Positions 11,701 to 23,079 of a stretch of DNA of 64,000 bases are shown in pieces. Under the pieces are notes generated by a model that ran no database searches, was not told the origin of the DNA, and saw only the letters and a program-made list of their open reading frames with translations. Position 1 is the stretch's first letter. Every line of letters starts with the position of its first letter. Origin of the DNA: Pelecanus crispus (lineage: Eukaryota > Chordata > Aves > Pelecaniformes > Pelecanidae); NCBI RefSeq assembly GCF_030463565.1, contig NC_134646.1:67969710-68033709 (forward strand). Reading direction: 5' to 3'. The position numbers and the translations under genes are program-made.

Positions 11701-13835
11701 CAAAGTAAGGAAGTGGAAACAAGCCATCACCTTTACATAAGCAAAATGGTCTTTAAAGCAAGTTGTGCAATTGGATCTCTCTCAACAAAGCTGTGGAGCA
11801 TTTGTTGAAGCATTTTGATTGAAACAAGGCCTACAAATGGTGATAGATGTCTGTGATCTGTTAACTCACAGAGAGGCAATACAGTTAGGCAATAAAAAAT
11901 GGAAGGTTTTTATCTTTTCAATAGTCTCTGCCTTCTTAGTAAATCTTTGCCTTCTGAGGCACTAGCAGTGGATTCTCACAAACCAGAAACTATTGGTTAG
12001 ATGCTGGCCCCTGAGTCCCATGCAAGTGACCTTGTTGTTTCCCAGAACTGTTCCATGGATGTCAATGCACCAACTCTTAAGACACTCCTGAAGTCAGCTA
12101 AGAAAAGCAAGCCTTCTGTCAGTGCTCTTAGATCTTCATCTCCCAAGCAAAGGAGATGGCAAATCAACACATGTTGAGAAACTAGTATGAAACATTAGAA
12201 GATGAACTTTAGGCAGTTTGTGTCTGGATGTTACGTCTGCCCTTGACTAATACAGAGTTTATATGCATTTAAGGATCAGTTGCTTGTCGGATATCTTTGA
12301 AGAGTTGTTTGGGTTTTTTAACTTTTTAAAATCACAACTAGAATGCCATACTTATCACAGTGAGTAATGAAGGTAATTCAACCTTTAGTACATTGCAATT
12401 TTACACTTGCACCTCTGCTTGGTTCCCTTTCTTTTCCAAACCTTGTAATGAAAGCATGTGACTGAGGACCCCATCCCTGTGCTGGTGTGGGGCATCCTGC
12501 TTTTTGCCAGAGCACCAAGAGCTGGAGTCACGGGTCTTACTGTTTACTCTTTTAGCCCTTTCCAAACTTCTTCCCAGACTGGCCTGTGCTGAGCTGTCAT
12601 GGGCTCCTTCATAAGCAGGAGATATGCTATACTCATTTATTCTCCATTCTTGTATAATTTCATGAGGTGATTTTAGTGCTGTGACTGCAAAGCTGTCTCT
12701 GCTCTAGGGTGAATTTGATTAAGTGGGAAAATGAGGCCTATCAAGCAGGCATTTTAATTGCTCTCTTGCCTTGCTCTCACAATGGAGCAGTCACTGTGCT
12801 GTTCCCTGCAGGGAAGTGTTGCTCTGAGTTTAGGGCACACCATGGCACGTCAGAAGTCTTTTGGTAAAAAATGATGTTAGCACTCATGAGTGTGCTACCA
12901 ACTGAATAACCCTGGCTTTGTTCTCTCAATGTATTTATAAATTCTTGTTAAAGAGCAGCAGTGGACAGAAAGACTGTGGTGGAGTGTGTTTCCTGGCAAT
13001 TTTTTTCCTGTCTTGTGTTTTTTCCTGGCACTTCAAACTGTTTTGAACAGGGTAAAAGAGAAAAGAAGCTTTTTCTTTGTCCTATTTAAGAAGAGGAATA
13101 TCTCTCATGCAAAGCTATATTATATGAACACCCTAAAAATGCTTCTGCATTTCTTTTCACTGATCTCATAGTGAAACAATTTTCAGATGGTGATGCACTG
13201 ATGTATGTCTGCTATAATGAAATTTCATTTCTCAAATATTTTCTTGTGGCACAAAGAGTATTTTTTTTTTTTTTTTAAGAAATAGTACAGGGTAGACTCT
13301 TGAGAAAAGAGAATTTACAGCACTGTTTACTTTGCATAAATCCATAAAAAAATTTTGCTGCTTAATTACCCTACAGTGTGTAATGAAGAAAGCACAGTGA
13401 AGAAATTTTACATTGAGTTCTCAGCACCATCTCCCTGATGACATTTTAAAATTTTCCTCATCAGTTCTCATGTAACCATAGAATTTCTACCATCATCTTC
13501 AGTTCTCTGCTGCTTCGATCTCATTTTAAGTAATGTAATTAATTAGAAAATGTATGATAATAAACCACTGCTAATCACTCACAAATTATAAAACTTCCCC
13601 TCTTCAGAAAAGGGTCTAGATAGACTGCCTTTGTTTCCCCCAATTTGCATACCTCTCCCTTCCTTTAAGCAGTATCTGCAAAACGCAGTGTTGTGCAAAA
13701 TGTTTCAACTTCAAGTTTTATAATCCTGCATATGGCAGATTGACTGAACATGACAGGAGACTGAAGCAGTAGTGAAAAATCTGTGTGGGTAGAAGGATAT
13801 CTTGAAGTAGGGGATCTAAAGGCAATACCCTAATC

Positions 13836-13865
13836 TTTAAACATATTCAGGAGAATATGTTTAAA
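13836..13865. repeat. Perfect 13-bp inverted repeat
   Basis: The arms TTTAAACATATTC (13836-13848) and GAATATGTTTAAA (13853-13865) are exact reverse complements around an AGGA loop. The sequence does not end in a T run on the usual side for a polymerase III terminator, and it is too short for a microRNA precursor. I can assign no function. Confidence 0.85.
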
Positions 13866-14724
13866 TATTTCACTCAGATGTCCCATATTTTTAATGCATT
13901 AACTCCATCATATAACCTATTTCAAAAAGTTTTTTTCCCAGATCCTTCCAAAAGAGTCATCTTTGAAGTCTTAAAATTTCTTGTGGTATGTTAATGGGAA
14001 AAAGACAAAGTTACCATGCTGCATACCATTTCTTTTGAAAAGATTGCTTGGGTTTTTATTCTCTCATTCCAAATCTGAATCTTAATTATAATGAAAGATA
14101 CAGTTCAGCTTCTCTTACAAATGACACATTGAAAAGCATCCCATAGCCATCCTTAATGACCTCCCTTTGGAAGTCCTACGTTCTGTAACATTCTTGTAAG
14201 AGTCCAAACTACCGACATAATTTATAACGATAATATTAAAACTTCAGCTGTATGTAGGACACACTACTTGACATTTTGTTTAAAAATACTCTTAAAAGAG
14301 CTCTTAGAAAGTTACCAAATTATGCACACAAAATGTTAGGAAATGGCAGCATTAAGACTATCTCAGCCTTATGTGATATATTGTACTTCTTAACGTGTGT
14401 GTGGTTTTCCTTGAACCGTTGTACAGAGTAACTTGCAGTGTAGAAACAATAAGGCGTAGAGTGTACTTAGAGTAGAAATTTGGATGCAAACTGTAATAAA
14501 TACTACCTTAGAGTACGCAGACTGTTTTCTGGTTGGTTTTGTTCATTTTATAGGACTTTCTATTGTAGGCAGATTTTGTGCAATGATTCTCAAAGACAGT
14601 AAAATAGTAGATAAAATTCAATGTAGATTCATGTGAGGTGGTGCTTGCTGGGCAAAATGAACTTTATGTCTAAATGGATAGGTGATGAGCTTACCATTAG
14701 CAGTCAGAAATGAAACCCTGGCGC

Positions 14725-15045
14725 TGATGAACCTGTGAAACTCCTTACTAAAGGGTGTTGTAAGTGCAAAAAGTTCTGCATGATTTCAGAGGGACAAGCT
14801 GGGCAAGCACTTGGAAAACAAATCTGTTGAGAGTCACTAACTAGGTTAACTGTAGTATACATAAGAAATCTCCTGAGATTAAAATAGTCTGTGGCTAGGA
14901 AAGTGTTAGGGAAAAAACATTCAACATGCTTGTCCTGCTTCTTCTGTTCTCTGGGCATACACTAATAGGTGCTGCTGAAGCCAGGATACTGTGCTAGATG
15001 GATCCTTAGTCTGAACCAATACAATCATTCCTATGTTTTTATTTT
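14725..15045 (+). mobile_element. Ancient CR1 (L3-like) LINE, 3' end relic
   Basis: From memory of old amniote CR1 elements, this stretch matches the end of ORF2 and the 3' untranslated region. It starts near AACCTGTGAAACTCC (the usual carboxy-terminal TRP/TVNLWNSLP region). It passes through a decayed untranslated part and ends in a well-preserved CAGGATACTGTGCTAGATGG, then a TCTGAACCAATA stretch and TCCTATGTTT. That tail is the most conserved part of old CR1 copies shared with turtles and crocodilians. The left boundary is approximate. No open frame remains and no target-site duplication can be seen, which fits an old insertion. Confidence 0.7.
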
Positions 15046-15387
15046 GAAATAAACTTCTCTGCAATTAGGATAATACCACTGCTTCAAAGGATGGCAGAGT
15101 ATCACAGTTCAGCAGTTGTAACCTCTGCCTCTTCCTAAAAAGTGTTCTTGACTAAATCATCTCTCCTGAGCCCCTTCCTCCAATCATCAGAAGTTTAAAA
15201 TGGGTAGTTTGCATGGAATTATAAACCAAATTTGCAGTCAACTGAAACATTTTTTTTTTTCAGACAGAATTAGAAGAATCACTGCATGTGCTTTTTTAAT
15301 ATCTTGGGTTTGTTAGGCCTTTACATATGCAATAGCCTTAGAATAAGTTCTAGGACCTAATATATATATCTATTTTCCCTCCTGACG

Positions 15388-15404
15388 CCCCCCCCCCCCC
15401 CCCC
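15388..15404 (+). repeat. Poly-C tract, 17 bases
   Basis: An uninterrupted run of 17 C residues following TGACG and preceding GAGGG. Length may be inexact. Confidence 0.85.
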
Positions 15405-18400
15405 GAGGGAAAATAATGCTCTTGCTCTGTTGTCATAGTATTGGCTATGAATAGGAATATGAATGATTATGTTTGAAGACCTAATGCAAATCCACAAGAT
15501 TAGCCTTAAATCTAAATACTTGCCTACCCCCTCAGGCACTTGTGCTCTTTAATGTCCTGAAAAAGGATTAGAAACTTACTCATGGAAGAAAAGATGTGTA
15601 TGTAACAGCTAAAGCAGGGATAACTAGGGAAGATGGCCTCATCCTATCAGTAGCAGTGTCAATAGATGATCATTCAAATGAAGGTATTAAAACATATAAT
15701 GAAAACCTCTGTATTTTTGGATCTGCTTCCTAGTTTTATTTGTGGCTGTTAAGTGAAAGGTGCAAGCTAGGAATAAAAATGAGAAACCCTGACAATCTCA
15801 TTTACCCAAATATGACAATATATGCCTATGCTTTTAGTTGACTGCAGTAATAGTATGCAATTTAACATTTAGTTTAATGAATGGCAAAACTCTACAGAAC
15901 TGGGATAACCACATGTTCCTATTTAATAAACAGTCTGCAAGGGCTATCTTGAATATGAACCTGCATTAACAAAAAACATTTTCCCCATTTAATAGCTTAA
16001 TTTTTGAATTCTGTAGGAACACTAGAGGTAGATGATGGTCAATTCAGTACCATGTTTGGACATAAGGTAGACGGACAATCTGGAAAATGGCAGTAATATG
16101 TTGCCTTGGAAATAAGTGGGCACTGAACTATGTGCTAACAGCATGCCGGTCTTTAACTGATTATTCTGTGTGACTGGCTCTGGTACAGCCAAGTAGAAAT
16201 GATAGAACTGATAAAACTTAACACCGCTTTGTGGCCATGGCGAAAGCCAACCTTATGCCCTATCGCACTGGTAGTCGCTTGTTTGTGTGATAACATAGTG
16301 ACACCGGTCATCTCACACCTCTGTTCTCTTTCCCAGTGCAGTGTGGTGGCCTTTACTTGCTTTAAGGTGTTTTTAGACTATATGCATTTCTAACATTTAT
16401 CATTTCTCTGTATAACCCAAGTCATTTAAATTCTACTTGCAGATTTTTGTGTCTCTGAATTTGTTTAGATATTGACTAGAGTGACACAGTGTGACACCAA
16501 ACTCTTAGTTTGCCTCTTCATAATGACAGCCTGTCAGGGAAGAAAATGCAATACACTTTAATATCTCTTTCAGTTCCAAAATTTAAATACTTACTTTGAA
16601 GTAACTTTAAAAATACCAAACAAACCAAGAACTATCTGGAATTGGACTCCTGAAGTTTCCACTACAAAAGGCTGTCCAAATGAGATCAGTTAGTTCTCTA
16701 AACATTAACTAAGATACTACCTTTAGATTCTGTTTTTTGAGTGCCAATTTACCTCTTTGTATTTTTAACTGAAGTCTGTTGCATGGTGAAAGTATGTGTA
16801 TACTTTGACCTTTATATGGGGATCACTCCACTAAAAACCTACAAGAAATTAAAGAAGATTTTATTTTCCAAACATCTTTTTAAAGCTACAGCAGTTATTC
16901 TTAGGGACCCTGTGTTCCTGTTACTGCCCTTCAGGATTGAACTCTAACGTGTCATTAATTCTGCATTTGAAGTTCTATTCCAAATGATATTGATGCCATA
17001 ATTTTACAAATGAAGTTTTGTCATTACTCTGTCTTCAGAATACATCATCTGAAAATAAGCATATATAGTATTATTGGGGGGAGGGGTCGGATAGGCTCTA
17101 TGGATTTTAAAACCGGTAATAATTTGATTTACCCTCTTGAACTTTATAGAGTGCCCGTCTAGGTAATGTAATTAAATTTAACTGTAAACTGAAAGTGTCT
17201 GGGATAGGGGAAAAAAGTTTGTTTTCATCAGCACCTGTATACTTCATTAGTGTAGGAAATTGAATAAATCTGAAATGAGGTACTAAATTTTGTGTGTCTG
17301 TTAGTCTGCTTTTTATTGGCAGATTTGTTATTCTCTAAATCCCTTTTATGGGCATGTGATTAAAATCAAACAGCATTTAGCATTTGTGATGTGCAGGCCT
17401 TTCTGTGTACAGCCATGGTAAACTTCAGTTAATTTCAGGAAAAATAAGTGACAGCTGATCATTTATATTTGATTTATGGTAATATTTGTAAAGGTCAGCA
17501 GAAGATAGATTCCTTAGTCAACTCTGAAAATAGGAATTAGGCTTTTATGTCATTTACTCCTCAACAGTTTGTCTGTAGATTCTTCAGTCTAATGGCTACA
17601 TTTCATTATGTTAGTTGGAGAAGAATTTCTTAAAAATCCCAGGTCATATTTTCTCCTCAGCTGAGTCCCCTGGGACAAGGACATGATGTGAGGTGGGGGC
17701 TCTGGTTTCTTGAGAGAGCAGAGTTGCTGGTCAAATGTGGTAGTGACGCATGCACTTAGGTGCATCCAGCTTGGAGCAAAAAAAAATCAAGTTTGTTTTT
17801 TAATCGAGTATGTATAGTAACTGCTAATATTGATGATTGAGATTGTCCTGGATTATGGAAAAGTTAGATTTTTACGTTTATAAAAATATATGTTCAAAAT
17901 GTATAAGTATACCCACTTTTAAACAGTCCGCCTTTTAAACAGACTTTCTTTGTGTTCACTTACAAGTTTTAAACGCGCTCACATTCAGGCATCTCGTGTC
18001 AGGTACAGTCAGTGCTCTGACTATCTAATTCACTAGCAATGATGCCTCTGCAATCCTTGACACTAGGATCTGTAGAACTTTCTGTAGAAAATAGATATTA
18101 AATTAATTAATAACTGTAAATGTGAGTCTAATGATTCTATACATTCAGTCAGTTACCCCAAAATACCACATTTGTTTCCAGACAAACAAATATTAAACAC
18201 CAGTGGTAAGCTGCTCTTGAATTGCTATACTGCAGCCTAGCACAACTTTTATAAACTACTTCCATTATATCAGTTCAGAAAAGGACTTACAACATAAGAG
18301 AAATCTAAGGAATTGTCTTCATGTGCCGATTTAATTCAAATTATGTAAAACTGCTACATTTCAGAAGAATCAGAACTGGTAACCTTATTTTAACTTAACA

Positions 18401-18804
18401 TAATTAATTTGTCAAGGAAATTAAACCAAAATCTTTTTTAATTCTGAATGAGAGAGTCTCAACAGAGACTGAATTAATTTTAACTATTGCACCTCGCTGA
18501 TTAATTAATATTTAACTTCCCTGAGTAACCTGTGTGCACAGCTCCTCAGGAGCCCTGAAAAGGCGGCAGGGCTTTTTAGTGAATACAGGAAGATTTTTAA
18601 TTTCTTCAGTCAGATAATAACTTTTAAAAATGCAACAAAACAAACAAAATTAGATGCAAATTAATGCCAAAGAGAAGGGAAAATAGAAAATAAGACTTTA
18701 AGAAAAACCTACCTGAAGTAAAACAGATGCACGTACCCAGGAGAGTGAGGTGGAGGGGAAAGAAGAGTATGAGTGACACTAATACATAAAAAAGTGCATA
18801 CATG

Positions 18805-18930
18805 CACAGACACTGATGTTATTGTGTTATATACTGATGATGTTATGTATTCTATATATAGATTAAAAAACGTATATATTGTGCTATATACTGGTGTGTT
18901 GTACACTGATGTTATATACCAAGATTCATC
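18805..18930. repeat. Degenerate TATA/ACTGATGTTAT repeat
   Basis: Variants of ACTGATGTTAT, TTATATACTG and GTGCTATATACTGGTG recur in loose tandem order over about 125 bp, mixed with TATATATA stretches. This is consistent with a decayed minisatellite. A 96-codon minus-strand open frame over it is explained by the low-complexity composition and is not called. Confidence 0.6.
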
Positions 18931-19751
18931 CTTGGTATAAAGCCATTGGCAAATCTGTTGCAATGAAGAGTTTGGACCAAGAGAAATAGGGGACAGCATG
19001 GTGTCATGTCTTAACTCTCAGCACTCTGAAGCTGTAAGATTGAAGGCAAAATTATCAAACTTGTGGTTTTTCTAAAATGCAGCGCAGAAATACTTATTCC
19101 TTCAAAAACAGGCTGGTTTTTGAGTTCACGGAGTTAGAGCAGTAACTAAAATCCAGGTCGGGGAAGACTGAGATGCTGACAGTGGCTGACAGTCACTGTT
19201 CCCATTCAGCTTGACGCGTCTGTTTCCCTGACTGCTGGGTTTGGAAATGTCATCACAATTCAGGCCCTCTCCCTCTCACCGCACAGGTGAATCCGACTGC
19301 TGCCACATACCCAGTGTCCATGTTCACGGAGCTCTGAAACGTTAATGCTGAGCGGCAGATGTGAATGGAAACAGCAGGGCATTCCTGCCCATGTGAAGAC
19401 TTACCCGATGAAGTGCTTGAAGCCCCTCAAATAACTGCTGTAGTCTGTTGTGAGAAACTAATTGAATTGTATGTATTGCTTACAGGAAGTTCTGGACTGA
19501 TCTATTAAATTACTTACCTGTTGTCTGTACAGTATCATGCTGTGTCAGTAATTGAAATGTCATCCCGTTGAGACAGTGTAGGAATAAGACCAGTTATTTC
19601 ACGACTGGTCTGCTGAAATGTTTTTATCAATCAGGTCATGCCATAGAGCAAAAGAAGTTCATTTTCATCAGGGAAAAAAGTACCCTCCAATAAGTGATAG
19701 AATTCTCCTAAATATTCTTCTTGATGCTATAAATAGGCAATTTGCTATGTG

Positions 19752-19781
19752 CCCCCCCCCCCCCCCCGTTTTTTTTTTTTT
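19752..19781 (+). repeat. Poly-C then poly-T tract
   Basis: Sixteen C residues, one G, then thirteen T residues. This is a pure pyrimidine block apart from a single G, on one strand. It is prone to length error in sequencing. Confidence 0.85.
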
Positions 19782-22191
19782 CTAAAGTATGAATAATAGT
19801 TTATATTTTGTCTTACCAGGTAGACTTCGTCAGTAAGTAGAGAAGGAAAATACCATGTAATAACAGAGTATAGAGTATCTGGAATTTTCAGTGCTTTTAT
19901 GTTGACTATTTACTTCAATATAAGAAGGACATTTATTTAAATACATGTATTTAAACATGCAATTTTAGCTGCATTGCTGCTGATCTAAGTGAAGAAATTT
20001 AGATTTTCTTTCTATTACAGCTTACCCATAAGATAAATAGGTACTGTCTCAATCTATGTATGGGTGTATGACCAAAAAATAATTTTTTTCTAGATTTAAT
20101 TTTACAATATTATTCTTTCCAAGCAATGCAATATCTTAGCTTGTATTCTGTACTACTAGTTTTTTACGTTTCATTAATCTGCATCAAATGCATCAAATAC
20201 CAGATTTGGAGTCCCAAAGTATTATTGCAAAGTATTGTAAGACAAGTACTTAAAAATATCACCAGTGTACCCTTGGAGATGAGACATTCCACACTTAAAT
20301 AGATTGATTAAGGCACTGGGGTGCTGTAACTAGCTGTATATCTACCTGGAGGTGAGTTGGCCAAATTTAAAGACTGATAGGGAAAAGGAAAAGAGGCAGA
20401 AATGGTTGCACCCCAGTGAATCAGAAATATGAAGCACAGATCATGGAGTGCCTATGGATCTGGGAGCTATGAGATGGGATGTGCAGTGCTGGGGCTTTAG
20501 CCAGCCAGGCCATAGAGGAGCTGAATTTGAAGGAAAAAGCCTTCAAAACACATATAATTGTTTCTAGGGGGCATGGGAAAGGTGATGACTGGTGGAACAT
20601 ATCATTAATATATCCGGCTTCATGTTTCCGCCCGCTTATGCGCTGAAGCGGTGTGGAAGACCCTCGCTGCGCTTACAGCTCCCTGCAGATTGAATACGGT
20701 ATAAGCAGCACTGCTGGAGGTCAGTAGTTAGGAGGCTAAGTAGTGCCCAGCTTGGATTTTCGGAATTAGCCGAATTATCTGTATCCATTTAAGTATCACT
20801 TACTTTGGCTCTTTCCAGTGGGATAGGTTTGAACTGGCAAAACTGATATTATATGCTAAGATTTCAAATTGTTTTTCTTGAAGTTCACAGTGGTTTCTTC
20901 AGGTAGTGCAGGCACCTGTTTACACACATTTAAGCGCTTTGGCTTTTGCTATTTTCTACTAAGTCCTTTTTAGCCTAGAGAATCCAGGATGTCTTGCAGC
21001 ACTTAAAAATGTACAAACCCTCTGTTATAATGGTTTTGCATGCTTGCTCTTCAATTCTTTAATACTTTTGTAATCACTCTAAACATTTTGGGTTTTTTTT
21101 AGTGCTGCTAAGCTAATGTTTTCTTAGAAGTATTAATTACTAGAATAAGTTTCCATTTTTTGGCTGTTGTAGTCTGTAGCGAGTTCAGCCCCCTGTGGTG
21201 TGAGATAAAGTTGGTTTTCCTACCTGCCTCATGTTAAATTGCATATGTTGTTTCATCTGCCTGCTGTATTTCATCACTTCATCCCCCAGTCACCCGGTTC
21301 CATGTGTACTTCTGCAGTTCTTGCACTAACCCTTCACTGAATATCATAAACAGATTTTGCTGATTTTGTTATTCATCCTCTTTTTCCGAACACTTACAAA
21401 TGGGTTGAACATTAGGAACTCCAGCACTGACCCCACAGGGACTCCTCTGTTGTAACCTTCCTCTGCTGTGATGTCTGACCAGTTATTTCTACTCCATTTC
21501 CTGCCTTTGTGGTTTGGGTTTTTTTTAACCTATCTGTAAATCCTACTTAATAAGTCATCTTTTTGTTTTGCTGTTACCTTGTCAAGAGTTGCAGCTAAGG
21601 GAGAGCAGAGTGAAACTAACACATTAAAGATTGGCTGTCTCCTTGAAGTACTGAATCCAAATCAAGAGGTCGTACACATCCTGAAGGGAACTGATGCCAC
21701 AAGACCTGCCTCGAGAGATCAGTGTTCTCCTTACATCCAGTCCGCTGCGTGCCACTCATTCGTTTAAACGAATTTAAAACTTCTGATATTTTTAACCTTT
21801 TCTCTTTGCTTTCTACTGGAATAACAAGGTATTAAAATACATTACCACAGCAGAGTGTATCTATGTAAGCTGCTGTGAATTTCTTCTAAACACAATAAGA
21901 GGAAAATATTAATCTCTCAGTCCAATGCTTTAGGAGGTACAGTAATGTCTTCCAAAGATTCTTCTATGGATGCTACTGGCAATCAAAAAGATCTGTCATT
22001 CTAAACCAAGGCTCAGTTGACTAGCTAGAATGGAAAACTATGATTTGAGATTTTTGTTCCACCACCAATTCCCTGACAAGGACAAGTCATTTCAGCCCAT
22101 GGGTAAGTAGATTGGGACTCTGATGCCTACATTCTGCTGAAGTCCAAGAAAACATTGATAAAACTGCTGCCTGTGCTTTGATCCTTTGCAG

Positions 22192-22327
22192 TCCTGGAGC
22201 AGAAGTCATTCTGGTAGAATTAAGTAGCTTGGTATCTGTCTTACAATGTCGAATTAAAGATTTAGCATCCCAGCACTGCATTCCTGAAAAGTCCAATCAA
22301 GACAATACATCAAAGGCATACAAATGC
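22192..22327 (+). other. Candidate internal exon (unrecognised)
   Basis: The segment is preceded by a pyrimidine-rich TTGATCCTTTGCAG acceptor and followed by a near-consensus donor, TGC then GTAAGTG. In the frame that starts one base into the exon it is fully open, giving about 45 residues (PGAEVILVELSSLVSVLQCR at the start, ending KAYKC) with helical, protein-like content. The frame also stays open for 30 codons past the donor. I recognise no protein family. The length, 136 bp, is typical of vertebrate exons. No partner exon with a compatible phase was found: the acceptor-like site at 24905 would add only a few codons before a stop. A chance coincidence of sites in 64 kb is quite possible. 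Confidence 0.2.
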
Positions 22328-22993
22328 GTAAGTGCAGTAGCACATGACTCCAATACAAAGCAAAGTTGCCAGGACAACTCTCTTTCAGAAATGAATGATA
22401 AGCTACTTTCAATATAATTCTATAGCAGTCACAGCCTTTCCTTATCCTAGCCAGAGGCTGGAATACCTCTTCTCAGAAGGTCACCTTCCACATCGACTCT
22501 TCTTTTTACTAGCCAGTTTGTTAACCTTCTCTTCTCTCGGGCCGTCTGTTGTATGGTATCGTGTCTCGTAGTGACACAAAAGAAACATATTGAGGCTACT
22601 AAAAATTCATCATGTGTAATTTGTGGTAGATTTTTTTTTTTTCTCCTCACTGCTTCCCCAGGCTGAGAGCAGTAGCTGTTGGAAACCGAGTGCTTAAATT
22701 ACATGGCAAACTATGATAAATCTCTAGGCATAGAACTGTACTAACTGCTAAAGTAAACTACTAATTTTCATTTCCGTCTGTTGTAAAAATGCAATCAAAC
22801 ATCCTAAATCCCAGATGGATGTTTATAAAATTGAATTTGTTTCACTCTGTACTGGTGGTGATGGTGGGGAATAAAAAAAATTACATGTCCTGAAAGTGAG
22901 TTATCTTTTTAAACTTACATTTAGTTCATTGCTTTTTTAATTCTGCCCCTCCCTTAAGACGTGAACTAGTCAGCTGTAGAACTGATGGTAAAG

Positions 22994-23079
22994 TAGGGGT
23001 TTTTTGGGTGTGGGTTGTGTGTGGGGTTTTTTGGTTTTGTTTTGGGTTTGGTTGGGGTTTGGTTTTTTTTTTTTTTTTA
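22994..23079 (+). repeat. G/T-rich tract with several G runs
   Basis: About 85 bases made almost wholly of G and T, with G runs of three and four residues separated by T-rich spacers and ending in a T17 run. Four or more GGG runs lie within about 60 bases, so a G-quadruplex on the plus strand is possible. The composition is otherwise that of simple low-complexity DNA. Confidence 0.7.

Larger units (their letters stand above)
4950..14724. other. Unique AT-rich noncoding sequence with homopolymers
   Basis: No gene is supported in this stretch. It contains a C20 tract at 5722-5741, a T17 run at 7628-7644, an A20 run at 10586-10605, short T runs, a 9-bp inverted repeat at 7250-7269 and a 13-bp inverted repeat at 13836-13865. 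The patch at 10610-10800 is less AT-rich and includes a donor-like GCAG followed by GTATGC near 10733, but no matching acceptor or frame supports an exon. Confidence 0.55.
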
